Below are positions 34,888 to 41,710 of a stretch of 45,018 nt of DNA, piece after piece. The DNA lies in assembly GCA_031082285.1 (NCBI GenBank), contig JAVHLK010000035.1, positions 1,432 to 46,449 of the forward strand, in the 5' to 3' direction. A program made the position numbers and the translations under genes. The stretch is from Desulfomonilaceae bacterium. Lineage in GTDB: Bacteria > Desulfobacterota > Desulfomonilia > Desulfomonilales > Desulfomonilaceae. Positions within the stretch are counted from its first letter, which is position 1, and each line of letters starts with the position of its first letter. Below the pieces are notes generated by a model that saw only the letters and a program-made list of their open reading frames with translations, was not told the origin of the DNA and did no database searches.

Positions 34888-35589
34888 TTACTTTCGCTCC
34901 ATTGCGACGGAGCAGAGCGCGTGTACCACGCTCACCGCGATGGGGCTGCCGCCCCTGCGGCCGGTAATGGCCACGTGGGGCACGTTGAGGGACATCAACT
35001 CGTCCTTGCTCTCCGTAACGTGAACAAAACCAACCGGCATGGCCACGACCAACGCGGGTCTGATGCCGTCCTCCATAATCATGCGGTTCAGTTCCATCAA
35101 CGCGACGGGGGCATTACCGAAAAGAGCGATCCCGCCGTGGAGAACGGACCGCGCCTTCCGTACGGCAAACAGGGAGCGCGGGAGACCTTTCTCACGAGCC
35201 TCTATTGCCACTTCCGGGTCGGCGACGAAGCATACGATCCTGTCGGCATCGTACACGGGGCAGACTTGCCTTAGTCTCGAAATGGAAATTCCCGTTCGGA
35301 TCATGTTCGAGTCCGCATAGATCGGGCTGCCGTATCGCAGCGCGACAACCGCGGCATCGATGGCATCATCGGAGAACTTCACAGCATCCATGAGTCCCAA
35401 ATCCGCGGTGGTGTGGAGCATGCGTCGAACCACGTGCCACTGTTCCGGAGGGAAACGATGCGATCCGGTCTCTTGATCGATGATCTCAAAGGACCGGGTC
35501 TCTATGTCCCGGCCGCTCATGGGGTTTTCGTAGAGGGCGTGAATCAACGGTACGCGGCGGTCATTCACATCGAGTGGTTTCTCGCTCAT
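34888..35589 (-). CDS. cbiC: Cobalt-precorrin-8 methylmutase
   Basis: Moves the C11 methyl to C12 to give cobyrinate. The 233 residues include the catalytic histidine His59 in VVRRMLHTTADLGL, IYADSNMIRTGIS and the C-terminal PVGFVHVTESKDEL...GRRGGSPIAVS stretch diagnostic for CbiC/CobH. It starts three bases after the cbiA stop, with the ribosome site inside the end of cbiA. Confidence 0.94.
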   Translation of the reverse strand: MSEKPLDVNDRRVPLIHALYENPMSGRDIETRSFEIIDQETGSHRFPPEQWHVVRRMLHTTADLGLMDAVKFSDDAIDAAVVALRYGSPIYADSNMIRTGISISRLRQVCPVYDADRIVCFVADPEVAIEAREKGLPRSLFAVRKARSVLHGGIALFGNAPVALMELNRMIMEDGIRPALVVAMPVGFVHVTESKDELMSLNVPHVAITGRRGGSPIAVSVVHALCSVAMERK

Positions 35590-35592
35590 CGG

Positions 35593-36993
35593 CTAGTTGT
35601 TCTCCCGGGTTCCGGCACACAATGAAACAAAATGCTCGACCGCGTCGGGTCGTGACGCAAAATGGGCATGAATGTAGCCCGCCAGAATACGGCCATGTTG
35701 GTACCCCTCAAGCTCGGTGGTCTGCAGACGAACTCTTCGCACCTCATACGCGGGATTCCAGTCCGGGTCATCCAACGGGTTTCCCACGAGTTCGGAGTAA
35801 TGGTATTCGTGACCTCGGAGCTGCGTACCCCTTTTCCCGAAGAGCGAGTCTTCGAGCAAGGTCGCTTCCACGTAGCCAAGCGTCTTCAACCGTTGCAACA
35901 TGCGTGTGCGAGCGGGGAGCACGCCGGCCATGTCAAATCGTTTGCCGTCGGTGGACTCGATGCCTTGGGACAAGTACATCAGACCTCCGCATTCCGCGTA
36001 TATGGGCCGTCCGGAACGGGCGAACGCTCTGACTGAATCGAGCATGGGACGGTTCGCCGAGAGTTCTTCCGCGAACTCTTCGGGATATCCTCCTCCGATA
36101 TACAAGCCGTCGAGACCCTGCGGCAATACTTCGTCGCTCAGGGGGGAAAAACGAATCACCCGGCATCCGTGCCGCTCGAGCGCTTCAATGTTGTCCGGGT
36201 AGTAGAAATGGAACGCGGAATCAAATGCCACTCCAAGGATCGCTCGACCCTCTTCGCCCATTGAGGCCCGGTCGGCGGAAGGGGCCGCCAACGAAGGCGC
36301 GGCCCGGGCAATGGCGACTATCTCTTCTACAGAAGCATGTTGTTCGAACACGGCCCCGAGTCGGTCCAGAACTTCACCGGGAAAGCTTCTTTCGTCCGCG
36401 GTCACGAGGCCAAGGTGCCGGCTCGGGAGCTCCGGATAGGCCCCTCTCGGCGTCGCGACAACAATGCCCGGAAGTCCGTAGGCCTTGAAGGCTTCGCCCA
36501 GCCACTGAGCGTGTCGATCGGAACCGCAATGATTCGCCGCAATTCCGGCCACGTTCAGATTGCCGTCGAATTCCGAATATCCCTTCACCAGAGCCGCCGC
36601 GGTTCTGGCCATCCCGTGGACGTTTATGACGAGAAGCACCGGCGCGTCAAGCCATTCCGCAATCTCCGCGGTGCTTCCGTCCGGCTTCACCGGGTCGCTT
36701 CCGTCGAAGAGCCCCATGACTCCTTCGATCACGGAAATGTCCGCATCTTTTGCTTTCCGTACGAACAGGTCGTATATGTACTCCCTGCCGGTCATCCAAC
36801 CGTCCAGGTTATAACACGGTCTCCCGGATGCAATCTGGAGATAGGACGGATCCAAATAGTCCGGTCCGACCTTGAAGGTCTGAACCTTCAGGCCGCGCAC
36901 GGACAATGCGCTGACCAATGCGAGGGTCGTCGAAGTCTTACCCACGCCGCTGTGGGCTCCGGCCACGACGATTCTTGGATACGAGTCGACCAT
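35593..36993 (-). CDS. cbiA: Cobyrinate a,c-diamide synthase
   Basis: ATP- and glutamine-dependent amidation of the a and c side chains of cobyrinate, in the cytosol. The 466 residues have a P-loop (GAHSGVGKTSTTL), VSVIEGVMGLFDGSD-like sequence (ISVIEGVMGLFDG) in the synthetase domain, and a glutaminase domain with GLYIGGGYPEEFAEEL and IYAECGGLMYLSQ containing the catalytic cysteine. AGGAG precedes the ATG. It lies 74 bp after cobU. Confidence 0.95.
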   Translation of the reverse strand: MVDSYPRIVVAGAHSGVGKTSTTLALVSALSVRGLKVQTFKVGPDYLDPSYLQIASGRPCYNLDGWMTGREYIYDLFVRKAKDADISVIEGVMGLFDGSDPVKPDGSTAEIAEWLDAPVLLVINVHGMARTAAALVKGYSEFDGNLNVAGIAANHCGSDRHAQWLGEAFKAYGLPGIVVATPRGAYPELPSRHLGLVTADERSFPGEVLDRLGAVFEQHASVEEIVAIARAAPSLAAPSADRASMGEEGRAILGVAFDSAFHFYYPDNIEALERHGCRVIRFSPLSDEVLPQGLDGLYIGGGYPEEFAEELSANRPMLDSVRAFARSGRPIYAECGGLMYLSQGIESTDGKRFDMAGVLPARTRMLQRLKTLGYVEATLLEDSLFGKRGTQLRGHEYHYSELVGNPLDDPDWNPAYEVRRVRLQTTELEGYQHGRILAGYIHAHFASRPDAVEHFVSLCAGTRENN

Positions 36994-37067
36994 TGTTCTC
37001 CTGCTGCACGCTCGGGCTGGAGACGCCGTTCCCGGAAAGAGCGCGTCTCACTCAACCGTGAAGGACT

Positions 37068-37619
37068 TCACCCTTGGGACGGCTTCTTGAGCTCGAGCGG
37101 GATGCCGCACGATACCAGAGTAACCGCGTCCGCGTGCCGGGCTATGAGTCGGTTGCAGCGACCTACCAAATCCCGATACAATCTCGAAACCTTATCTTCA
37201 GGGACAATGCCGCTTCCTACTTCGTTGGTGACGATTATAACGGTTCCATTCGTTGCCGAACAGGCTTCGATCAATTCCGCGGCCTTTGCGATCATGTCGT
37301 CTTCATTGAATCTCTCGCCCGATTGGTGGGCACGATACATGATGTTGTTGATCCACAAGGTAAGGCAATCAATGAGAACCACCTTGTACCGTCCGGATTC
37401 CCGTACGACCGGTGCCGGATGCATGGGCTCTTCCACCGTGTCCCACAGGGATTCCGATCGCTCCCGCCGGTGTCTCTCTATCCGTTCCGCGGTCTCTTCG
37501 TCCACCACCGGACAGGTCGCCACAAATACCCGCGGCCCGGGTAAGGACTCTGCGAGCAGCCGAGCATAGTCGCTCTTTCCGCTCCGGCTTCCGCCCGTGA
37601 CGAGAAACAAGTTGCCCAT
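37068..37619 (-). CDS. cobU: Adenosylcobinamide kinase / guanylyltransferase
   Basis: Phosphorylates and then GMP-activates adenosylcobinamide for nucleotide loop assembly. MGNLFLVTGGSRSGKSDYAR has the P-loop GGSRSGKS, and HRRERSESLWDTVEEP and VTNEVGSGIVPEDKVSRLYRD are typical. The ATG at 37619 gives 183 residues, the usual size. The frame is open up to 37778, but that extension would cover the promoter and palindromes at 37713-37760 and has no family match. First gene of the cobalamin operon. Confidence 0.94.
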   Translation of the reverse strand: MGNLFLVTGGSRSGKSDYARLLAESLPGPRVFVATCPVVDEETAERIERHRRERSESLWDTVEEPMHPAPVVRESGRYKVVLIDCLTLWINNIMYRAHQSGERFNEDDMIAKAAELIEACSATNGTVIIVTNEVGSGIVPEDKVSRLYRDLVGRCNRLIARHADAVTLVSCGIPLELKKPSQG

Positions 37620-37712
37620 GAAAAGAATGCGTCCTTTTCTTTGCCCGCGTTCTACGGCCCGGTTGCCGATGACTTGTCCGTGAACGACCGGCGAGCAGTA
37701 GTGTCGGTAACG

Positions 37713-37741
37713 AGCGTACCCCCGTTCACGACAATTGTCAA
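37713..37741 (-). promoter_or_regulatory. Cobalamin operon promoter
   Basis: Minus strand -35 TTGACA (37736-37741), 17-bp spacer, -10 TACGCT (37713-37718), about 95 bp upstream of the cobU ATG. The -35 overlaps the first of two palindromes. Confidence 0.55.
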
Positions 37742-37760
37742 CCAACACGACAAATTTGTC
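37730..37760. promoter_or_regulatory. Two tandem palindromes at the cobU promoter
   Basis: Perfect palindromes GACAATTGTC (37730-37739) and GACAAATTTGTC (37749-37760) have centres exactly 20 bp apart, two helical turns, and share the half-site GACAA. The first overlaps the -35. This arrangement suits cooperative binding of two repressor dimers on one face of DNA. The sites are seen directly; the regulator is unknown. Confidence 0.6.
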
Positions 37761-37885
37761 TTGGAAGTATGAATACATAGCCCTTGGGGCTTACCGGGCG
37801 AGATAACGCACATCGAAGGAAACGCTCTCCCTATGGTAATCGTGATCGTGCCGGCAGGCCGCGGACGAGAGCGTCCGGCACTTTC

Positions 37886-37914
37886 TTGTCGAGTTTTTCG
37901 TCGGTTTGTATTAT
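37886..37914 (+). promoter_or_regulatory. Promoter for DUF3467 gene
   Basis: -35 TTGTCG (37886-37891), 17-bp spacer, -10 TATTAT (37909-37914), about 50 bp before the ATG at 37965. It is divergent from the cobalamin promoter. Confidence 0.5.
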
Positions 37915-37964
37915 GAGTAGTCTTGTTCGCAAGACCCAAGTCAACGACTCGAGGAGAGATGGTC

Positions 37965-38288
37965 ATGGCCGACAGCCAAGAACAGAAGGATCAACGGCAA
38001 ACGTTGCCGAAGAAGCTGGCTCTCAAGGAAGAAGCATATTATTCAAACTGCAGTATGGTCGAGACCACGCCGTTCGATATTGCGGTCCTCTTCGGGAAAG
38101 TGCGGCCCATGACCGATCAGGCCGGGCAAAGTTCGCTGGTGGAAGTGTACGAACGCCAGGTGTATCTGTCTCATCTACAGGCGAAGGCCCTGCATGAAGC
38201 GTTGGGAAGAAGCCTTGCCTCGTTGAGTCGCCAGGGTCAGCCGCAACCGGAACAGCGGGCAAAAGGTCAAACCACCCCCACGCAATAG
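37965..38288 (+). CDS. DUF3467 family protein
   Basis: A 107-residue soluble protein. The central part YYSNCSMVETTPFDIAVLFG, then VEVYERQVYLSHLQAKALHEAL fits DUF3467, a small family of unknown function common in Deltaproteobacteria and Bacteroidetes. GAGGAG lies eight bases before the ATG at 37965, favouring it over the ATG at 37959. The Q/P-rich tail is low-complexity. Divergent from the cobalamin operon; no functional link is implied. Confidence 0.8.
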   Translation: MADSQEQKDQRQTLPKKLALKEEAYYSNCSMVETTPFDIAVLFGKVRPMTDQAGQSSLVEVYERQVYLSHLQAKALHEALGRSLASLSRQGQPQPEQRAKGQTTPTQ

Positions 38289-38597
38289 GCTGTAGCGGAA
38301 TCGGAGGGCAACGTCGAAGGCGAGAGATGGTATGGGAGGCATCCCGCGTGCAGCCCATGCCGTTTTGCCGCGCGAGGCGGGAGCATCCGGCCGAAGTAAA
38401 GGATTTCGCACCCCCCGTGATTCGCGGATCACAACTGACCAAATGAACGAACTATTGTTTATGGCCGGCGTTCCCATGGGTTAAGGAAGCCGTCTCAAAA
38501 GTCGGTGCGTGACGTTATTGTGGCACGATTGTTCGGCATATCGCAGCAAATCCTCAGTAAGCCCCATAGGTGCTCACTTAGTGCGCCGTTTCCCAAG

Positions 38598-38700
38598 TAC
38601 GGTGTCGAATTCACGGCGAACTTCCCTGCTTTGGTAGCGCCGGCCTCTGTGCCGGTATGCTTCAGTAGCACCGGCATCCTGCCGGTATCTTCCTCGAACG
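38598..38700. repeat. Composite intergenic repeat, copy D
   Basis: It begins with TACGGTGTCGAATTCACGGC, identical to 29629-29648, continues CTTCCCTGCTTTGGTAGCGC, and contains two GC hairpins of the form CCGGC...GCCGG (near 38640-38655 and 38670-38687), where the copy at 29629 has one different hairpin. It then runs into the 32-bp tandem repeat. Confidence 0.65.
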
Positions 38701-38781
38701 CGCCCGGCAGGGACGCCGGGACGCTACCAGATCGCCCGGCAGGGACGCCGGGACGCTACCAGATCGCCCGGCAGGGACGCC
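38701..38781 (+). repeat. 32-bp tandem repeat, 2.5 copies
   Basis: Two perfect 32-bp units (38701-38732, 38733-38764) are followed by a 17-bp partial unit (38765-38781). Each unit starts CGCCCGGCAGGGACGCCGGG and ends CTACCAGAT. A single unit occurs at 29704-29730. There are no spacers, so this is not a CRISPR. Confidence 0.85.
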
Positions 38782-39043
38782 CGTCCCACGAAGATGGGCG
38801 GCCTTTCGGTAATCTTTCCAAGCCTGTGCCTCAGTGCCCGGAAAACTATGTTTCCGGGTCTCCTACTCGCGAATCGGAGATGGATGTGCGACCATAATCA
38901 TGCAACGGTGCGCCAAGTGAGCCCCCATACCCCTAACCCTCTGTTTCCTACGGGGGAACCGGCTGCTCCGGGTCCGGGCTTGTGACCGATCGGTCCTCCG
39001 TTGTAAGCTGATTCCAAGATACCATGGATAGTGAGATACCTTC

Positions 39044-40096
39044 ATGAACCGTGGACGCATTGTCATGACCGCGGCCGCCATTGTGGTGCTCGGTGCCGTA
39101 GCGACCTTGTTTGTGTGGATGCGGACCGGTGACGAGCCCGGTCACGTTGTGGAGGAACTTCTCGTTCAGGCGGCGGAGCGTGGAGACGCGGAGTCGGTCA
39201 GGACGATCCTGGACACGCGTGCCGGGCTCCGGGCTATGACAACATCAGGCACTACGGCGCTCATCAGCGCAGCGAACAACGGCCGCAAGGAAGTGATCGA
39301 GGTGATTCTCGCAAAGGGAGGCATTGTCGACGACAGAGGCAACTTCGATTGGACTGCTCTCATGGCTGCTGCGGAAAAAGGCCATACGGACGTGGCGACT
39401 TTCCTGTTGAGCAAAGGTGCGGATGCCGATGCGAGAGACATAGACGGCTGGACCGCTCTCATATGGGCCGCCAAAGGCGGATACGCGGACACGGTGAAAG
39501 TGCTATTGAACCGCGGTGCCGATCCAAATGCAAAGGACAAGGACGGTTGGACGGCTCTCACCTGGGCGGCCTGGAGAGGCCGGTCGGACGTGGTTCGGAC
39601 ACTTCTGGAAAACGGTTCCCATATCGGCACCAAAGACAAGTATGGTTGGCAGCCGATCATGTGGGCGGCAAAGAGAGGGCGCTTCCGCGTCGTCAAACTG
39701 TTGGAGGAGTATGGAGCCCAAGTGACGCTCATCATTGCCGCGACGCTCGGGGACTTGCCCGCGGTTCAACGGTTTGTGGACGCCGGCTCCGATGTCAACG
39801 AACAGGCCGGACATAGGGTGACCCCTCTGATCATGGCTTCTGCACGGGGGCACACCAAGGTCGCACGAGTACTCCTGCAGGAGGGTGCACACGTCAATGC
39901 CGCGGATGGGGACGGTTTAACGCCCCTCATGTGGGCCGCGCAAGGAGGGTATGCCGGCTTGGTACACATGCTGCTGAAGTTCGGCGCGGACGCGGCGGTA
40001 AAGGATGAATGGGGCAGGACCGCGCTCCGGCATGCGAAAATGAGAAGGAATGACGACATCGTGGATCTGCTCGAAGCGCACGGCGTCAAGGAATAG
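39044..40096 (+). CDS. Membrane-anchored ankyrin-repeat protein
   Basis: A 350-residue protein with an N-terminal anchor or signal (about 6-26) and then about ten ankyrin repeats to the end. Repeats include DWTALMAAAEKGHTDVATFL, GWTALIWAAKGGYADTVKVL and GLTPLMWAAQGGYAGLVHML, each followed by a GAD-type turn. Tryptophan recurs at the GWTAL and WAA positions. No catalytic domain is attached. It probably projects a protein-binding solenoid into the periplasm; the partner is unknown. It lies between a repeat-rich gap and the hydrolase gene. Confidence 0.9.
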   Translation: MNRGRIVMTAAAIVVLGAVATLFVWMRTGDEPGHVVEELLVQAAERGDAESVRTILDTRAGLRAMTTSGTTALISAANNGRKEVIEVILAKGGIVDDRGNFDWTALMAAAEKGHTDVATFLLSKGADADARDIDGWTALIWAAKGGYADTVKVLLNRGADPNAKDKDGWTALTWAAWRGRSDVVRTLLENGSHIGTKDKYGWQPIMWAAKRGRFRVVKLLEEYGAQVTLIIAATLGDLPAVQRFVDAGSDVNEQAGHRVTPLIMASARGHTKVARVLLQEGAHVNAADGDGLTPLMWAAQGGYAGLVHMLLKFGADAAVKDEWGRTALRHAKMRRNDDIVDLLEAHGVKE

Positions 40097-40143
40097 GATC
40101 CGGCATGTGACGACTTCGCATACCCGCGGCAGGCGGAGCTCGT

Positions 40144-40174
40144 GTTGCCTTTTGTGCAGGCAACGGAGTATAAC
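40144..40174 (+). promoter_or_regulatory. Promoter with overlapping inverted repeat
   Basis: -35 TTGCCT (40145-40150), 18-bp spacer, -10 TATAAC (40169-40174), upstream of the hydrolase gene. A perfect stem GTTGCCT-N7-AGGCAAC (40144-40164) covers the -35 and spacer; it could be an operator or a hairpin ending the ankyrin transcript. Confidence 0.45.
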
Positions 40175-40302
40175 ACGGTAGAGCCCATCGTATGTCCCCC
40201 GTCTCGCGCCGTAAGGGTACGAGGCGGGAATCGGAACTCGCTCCGGGAACTCGGACTTGGGGAGCCGAACCGGGCCGTCAACAAGCACTCAAGGAGTTAC
40301 AG

Positions 40303-41145
40303 ATGCCCTATACTCGGATCAACGGACGATCGATCTATTATGAGTCGCACGGCCATGGCCGGACCGTCGTGTTCCTGCATCACGGCTTCGGCAGCATGCA
40401 GATGTGGAAGGATATCTATCCGAGGTTTCTTGAGGCCGGCTACAGAACGGTCCTGTTCGACAGGAGAGGGTATGGGCGATCGGAACCCGGGGATGATTTT
40501 GAAAACTTCTATGTCCGCGACACGTTTTGCGATGAGAACGTAGATGATTTTCACGCATTGACGGAAATTCTTGACTTGCGTTCGTTTCATATTGTGGGAC
40601 AGTGCGAAGGAGGCGTCATCGGAGTCATGTACGCCGGTCGGTACCCCGACCGGGTTTCTTCCCTGACCATTGCGAGTACGCTCTGCTTTAGCACGGTGAC
40701 CATGCCGGAATTCAACGCGTCGAAATTTCCGGCCTCCTTTGAGGACCTGGAACCCGACCTTCGCGACAAGTTTATTCAATGGCATGGAAAGGATCACGCG
40801 GAGCCGCTCTATGAAATGGCTCGAACAGAGGGAGGAGCCTACGGAATCGGGATGTTCGATCTCAGACCTCGGCTCTCTTCAGTGACCTGCCCCACAATGG
40901 TCTTGTACCCGGATCGAAGCGCTCTGTTTGAGGTGGAACAGGCGGTTCACATGTATCGCGGCCTCCCGAACGCCGAGCTCGCGGTCATTCCTCGATGCGG
41001 TCACAATAGTTACGACCAGAAACCCGACGAATATGTGCGGCACGTCATGAATTTTCTCACCCGGGTAACCGCCGTGAGCGGAACCATGGAGCTCGATTTC
41101 TCCATGACGTGTATCGCTCCCGCGCCCGCAGGATCGGGATCGTGA
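40303..41145 (+). CDS. Alpha/beta hydrolase with cysteine nucleophile
   Basis: A 280-residue cytosolic alpha/beta hydrolase. LHHGFGSMQMW (25-35) is the oxyanion region; the nucleophile elbow reads GQCEGG with Cys101 where serine is usual; Asp204 (LYPDRSAL) and His234 (RCGHNSYDQ) complete the triad. Cysteine at this position is known in dienelactone hydrolase. AAGGAG lies seven bases before the ATG. The last 25 residues are low-complexity. The substrate is unknown; thioester or lactone hydrolysis is possible. Confidence 0.85.
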   Translation: MPYTRINGRSIYYESHGHGRTVVFLHHGFGSMQMWKDIYPRFLEAGYRTVLFDRRGYGRSEPGDDFENFYVRDTFCDENVDDFHALTEILDLRSFHIVGQCEGGVIGVMYAGRYPDRVSSLTIASTLCFSTVTMPEFNASKFPASFEDLEPDLRDKFIQWHGKDHAEPLYEMARTEGGAYGIGMFDLRPRLSSVTCPTMVLYPDRSALFEVEQAVHMYRGLPNAELAVIPRCGHNSYDQKPDEYVRHVMNFLTRVTAVSGTMELDFSMTCIAPAPAGSGS

Positions 41146-41374
41146 TGCCTCGATGGAGGTTCTCTCGTCGGGCTCGGTCGGTATGAACGGGTTCTTGGCG
41201 TTGGGTACGACGGAATGTTCCGTTTCACCAATGCGTCGGCGGACTCCGCCCGGAAACTTCACTCCCGAGCATGACCGACGATATGTCGCTGCTCGAAAAT
41301 CCTCATGTACTGCAAAACCCCTTGATTCTAACATCAAGAGATGATAAAGCAATTTCACGTATAGGAGTGTCCTC

Positions 41375-41539
41375 ATGGAAGACGAGAAAACCATGTGTGT
41401 CATGTGCGCATGGCGACAAACCTGCAACAAGAAATTCCTCATGGACGGAGCCACCACCACGCGGTGCGTGGAATACACGAGGGATCTCACGCTTAAGGCG
41501 CAGCCGGAAGACAAGGAAGAGACGAGGAAAGACAAGTAA
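41375..41539 (+). CDS. Small cysteine-containing protein upstream of argS
   Basis: A 54-residue protein with CVMCAWRQTC (8-17) and a fourth cysteine in TTTRCVEY (Cys31), followed by a charged helical tail rich in Lys and Glu. Four cysteines in a C-x2-C-x5-C-x13-C pattern could bind zinc. AGGAG lies seven bases before the ATG, so translation is likely. It stands 171 bp upstream of argS on the same strand. I do not recognise a named family. Confidence 0.7.
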   Translation: MEDEKTMCVMCAWRQTCNKKFLMDGATTTRCVEYTRDLTLKAQPEDKEETRKDK

Positions 41540-41710
41540 TAGCGATCGGTCGACTTGTGCGACCGTGGTTGAGCCGCTCATCCGGGCTCATTGAAGTCCC
41601 GGGTGCCGGCAGGCGCGGCGACGATGGACAAAACGATAGGCAGAATTATAATGCATCGACCGGGCCGGCGTGTCGCATTGTCCGGAACAAGTATTGAGGT
41701 ACCCGATTTA

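Larger units (their letters stand above)
38289..39043. other. Repeat-rich intergenic region, 755 bp
   Basis: No gene is supported. The stretch holds a copy of the composite repeat (38598-38727) and a 32-bp tandem repeat (38701-38781). The frame across 38505-38897 translates repeats (NAPGRDAGTLP, then RPAGTPGRYQ) and is not a real gene. The segment 38930-39040, before the ankyrin gene, has no strong promoter match. Confidence 0.65.

Noticed and set aside
37620-37778. Longer cobU start at 37778
   Set aside because: The extension has no family match and would cover the promoter and palindromes.
37620-37920. Cobalamin riboswitch upstream of cobU
   Set aside because: The B12 box and the conserved core were not found on the minus strand; a weak GACACTAC-like string is not enough. 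A covariance search would settle this.
38493-38532. Similarity between 38493-38532 and 44563-44598 (GTCTCAA and TGGCACGATT pieces)
   Set aside because: The pieces are short and differently oriented; not enough to call an insertion sequence end.
38701-38781. Possible CRISPR array
   Set aside because: The 32-bp units are directly adjacent with no spacers and there are no cas genes.
38505-38897. 130-codon open frame
   Set aside because: It reads through the composite and tandem repeats, giving NAPGRDAGTLP-type peptide repeats; not a real protein.
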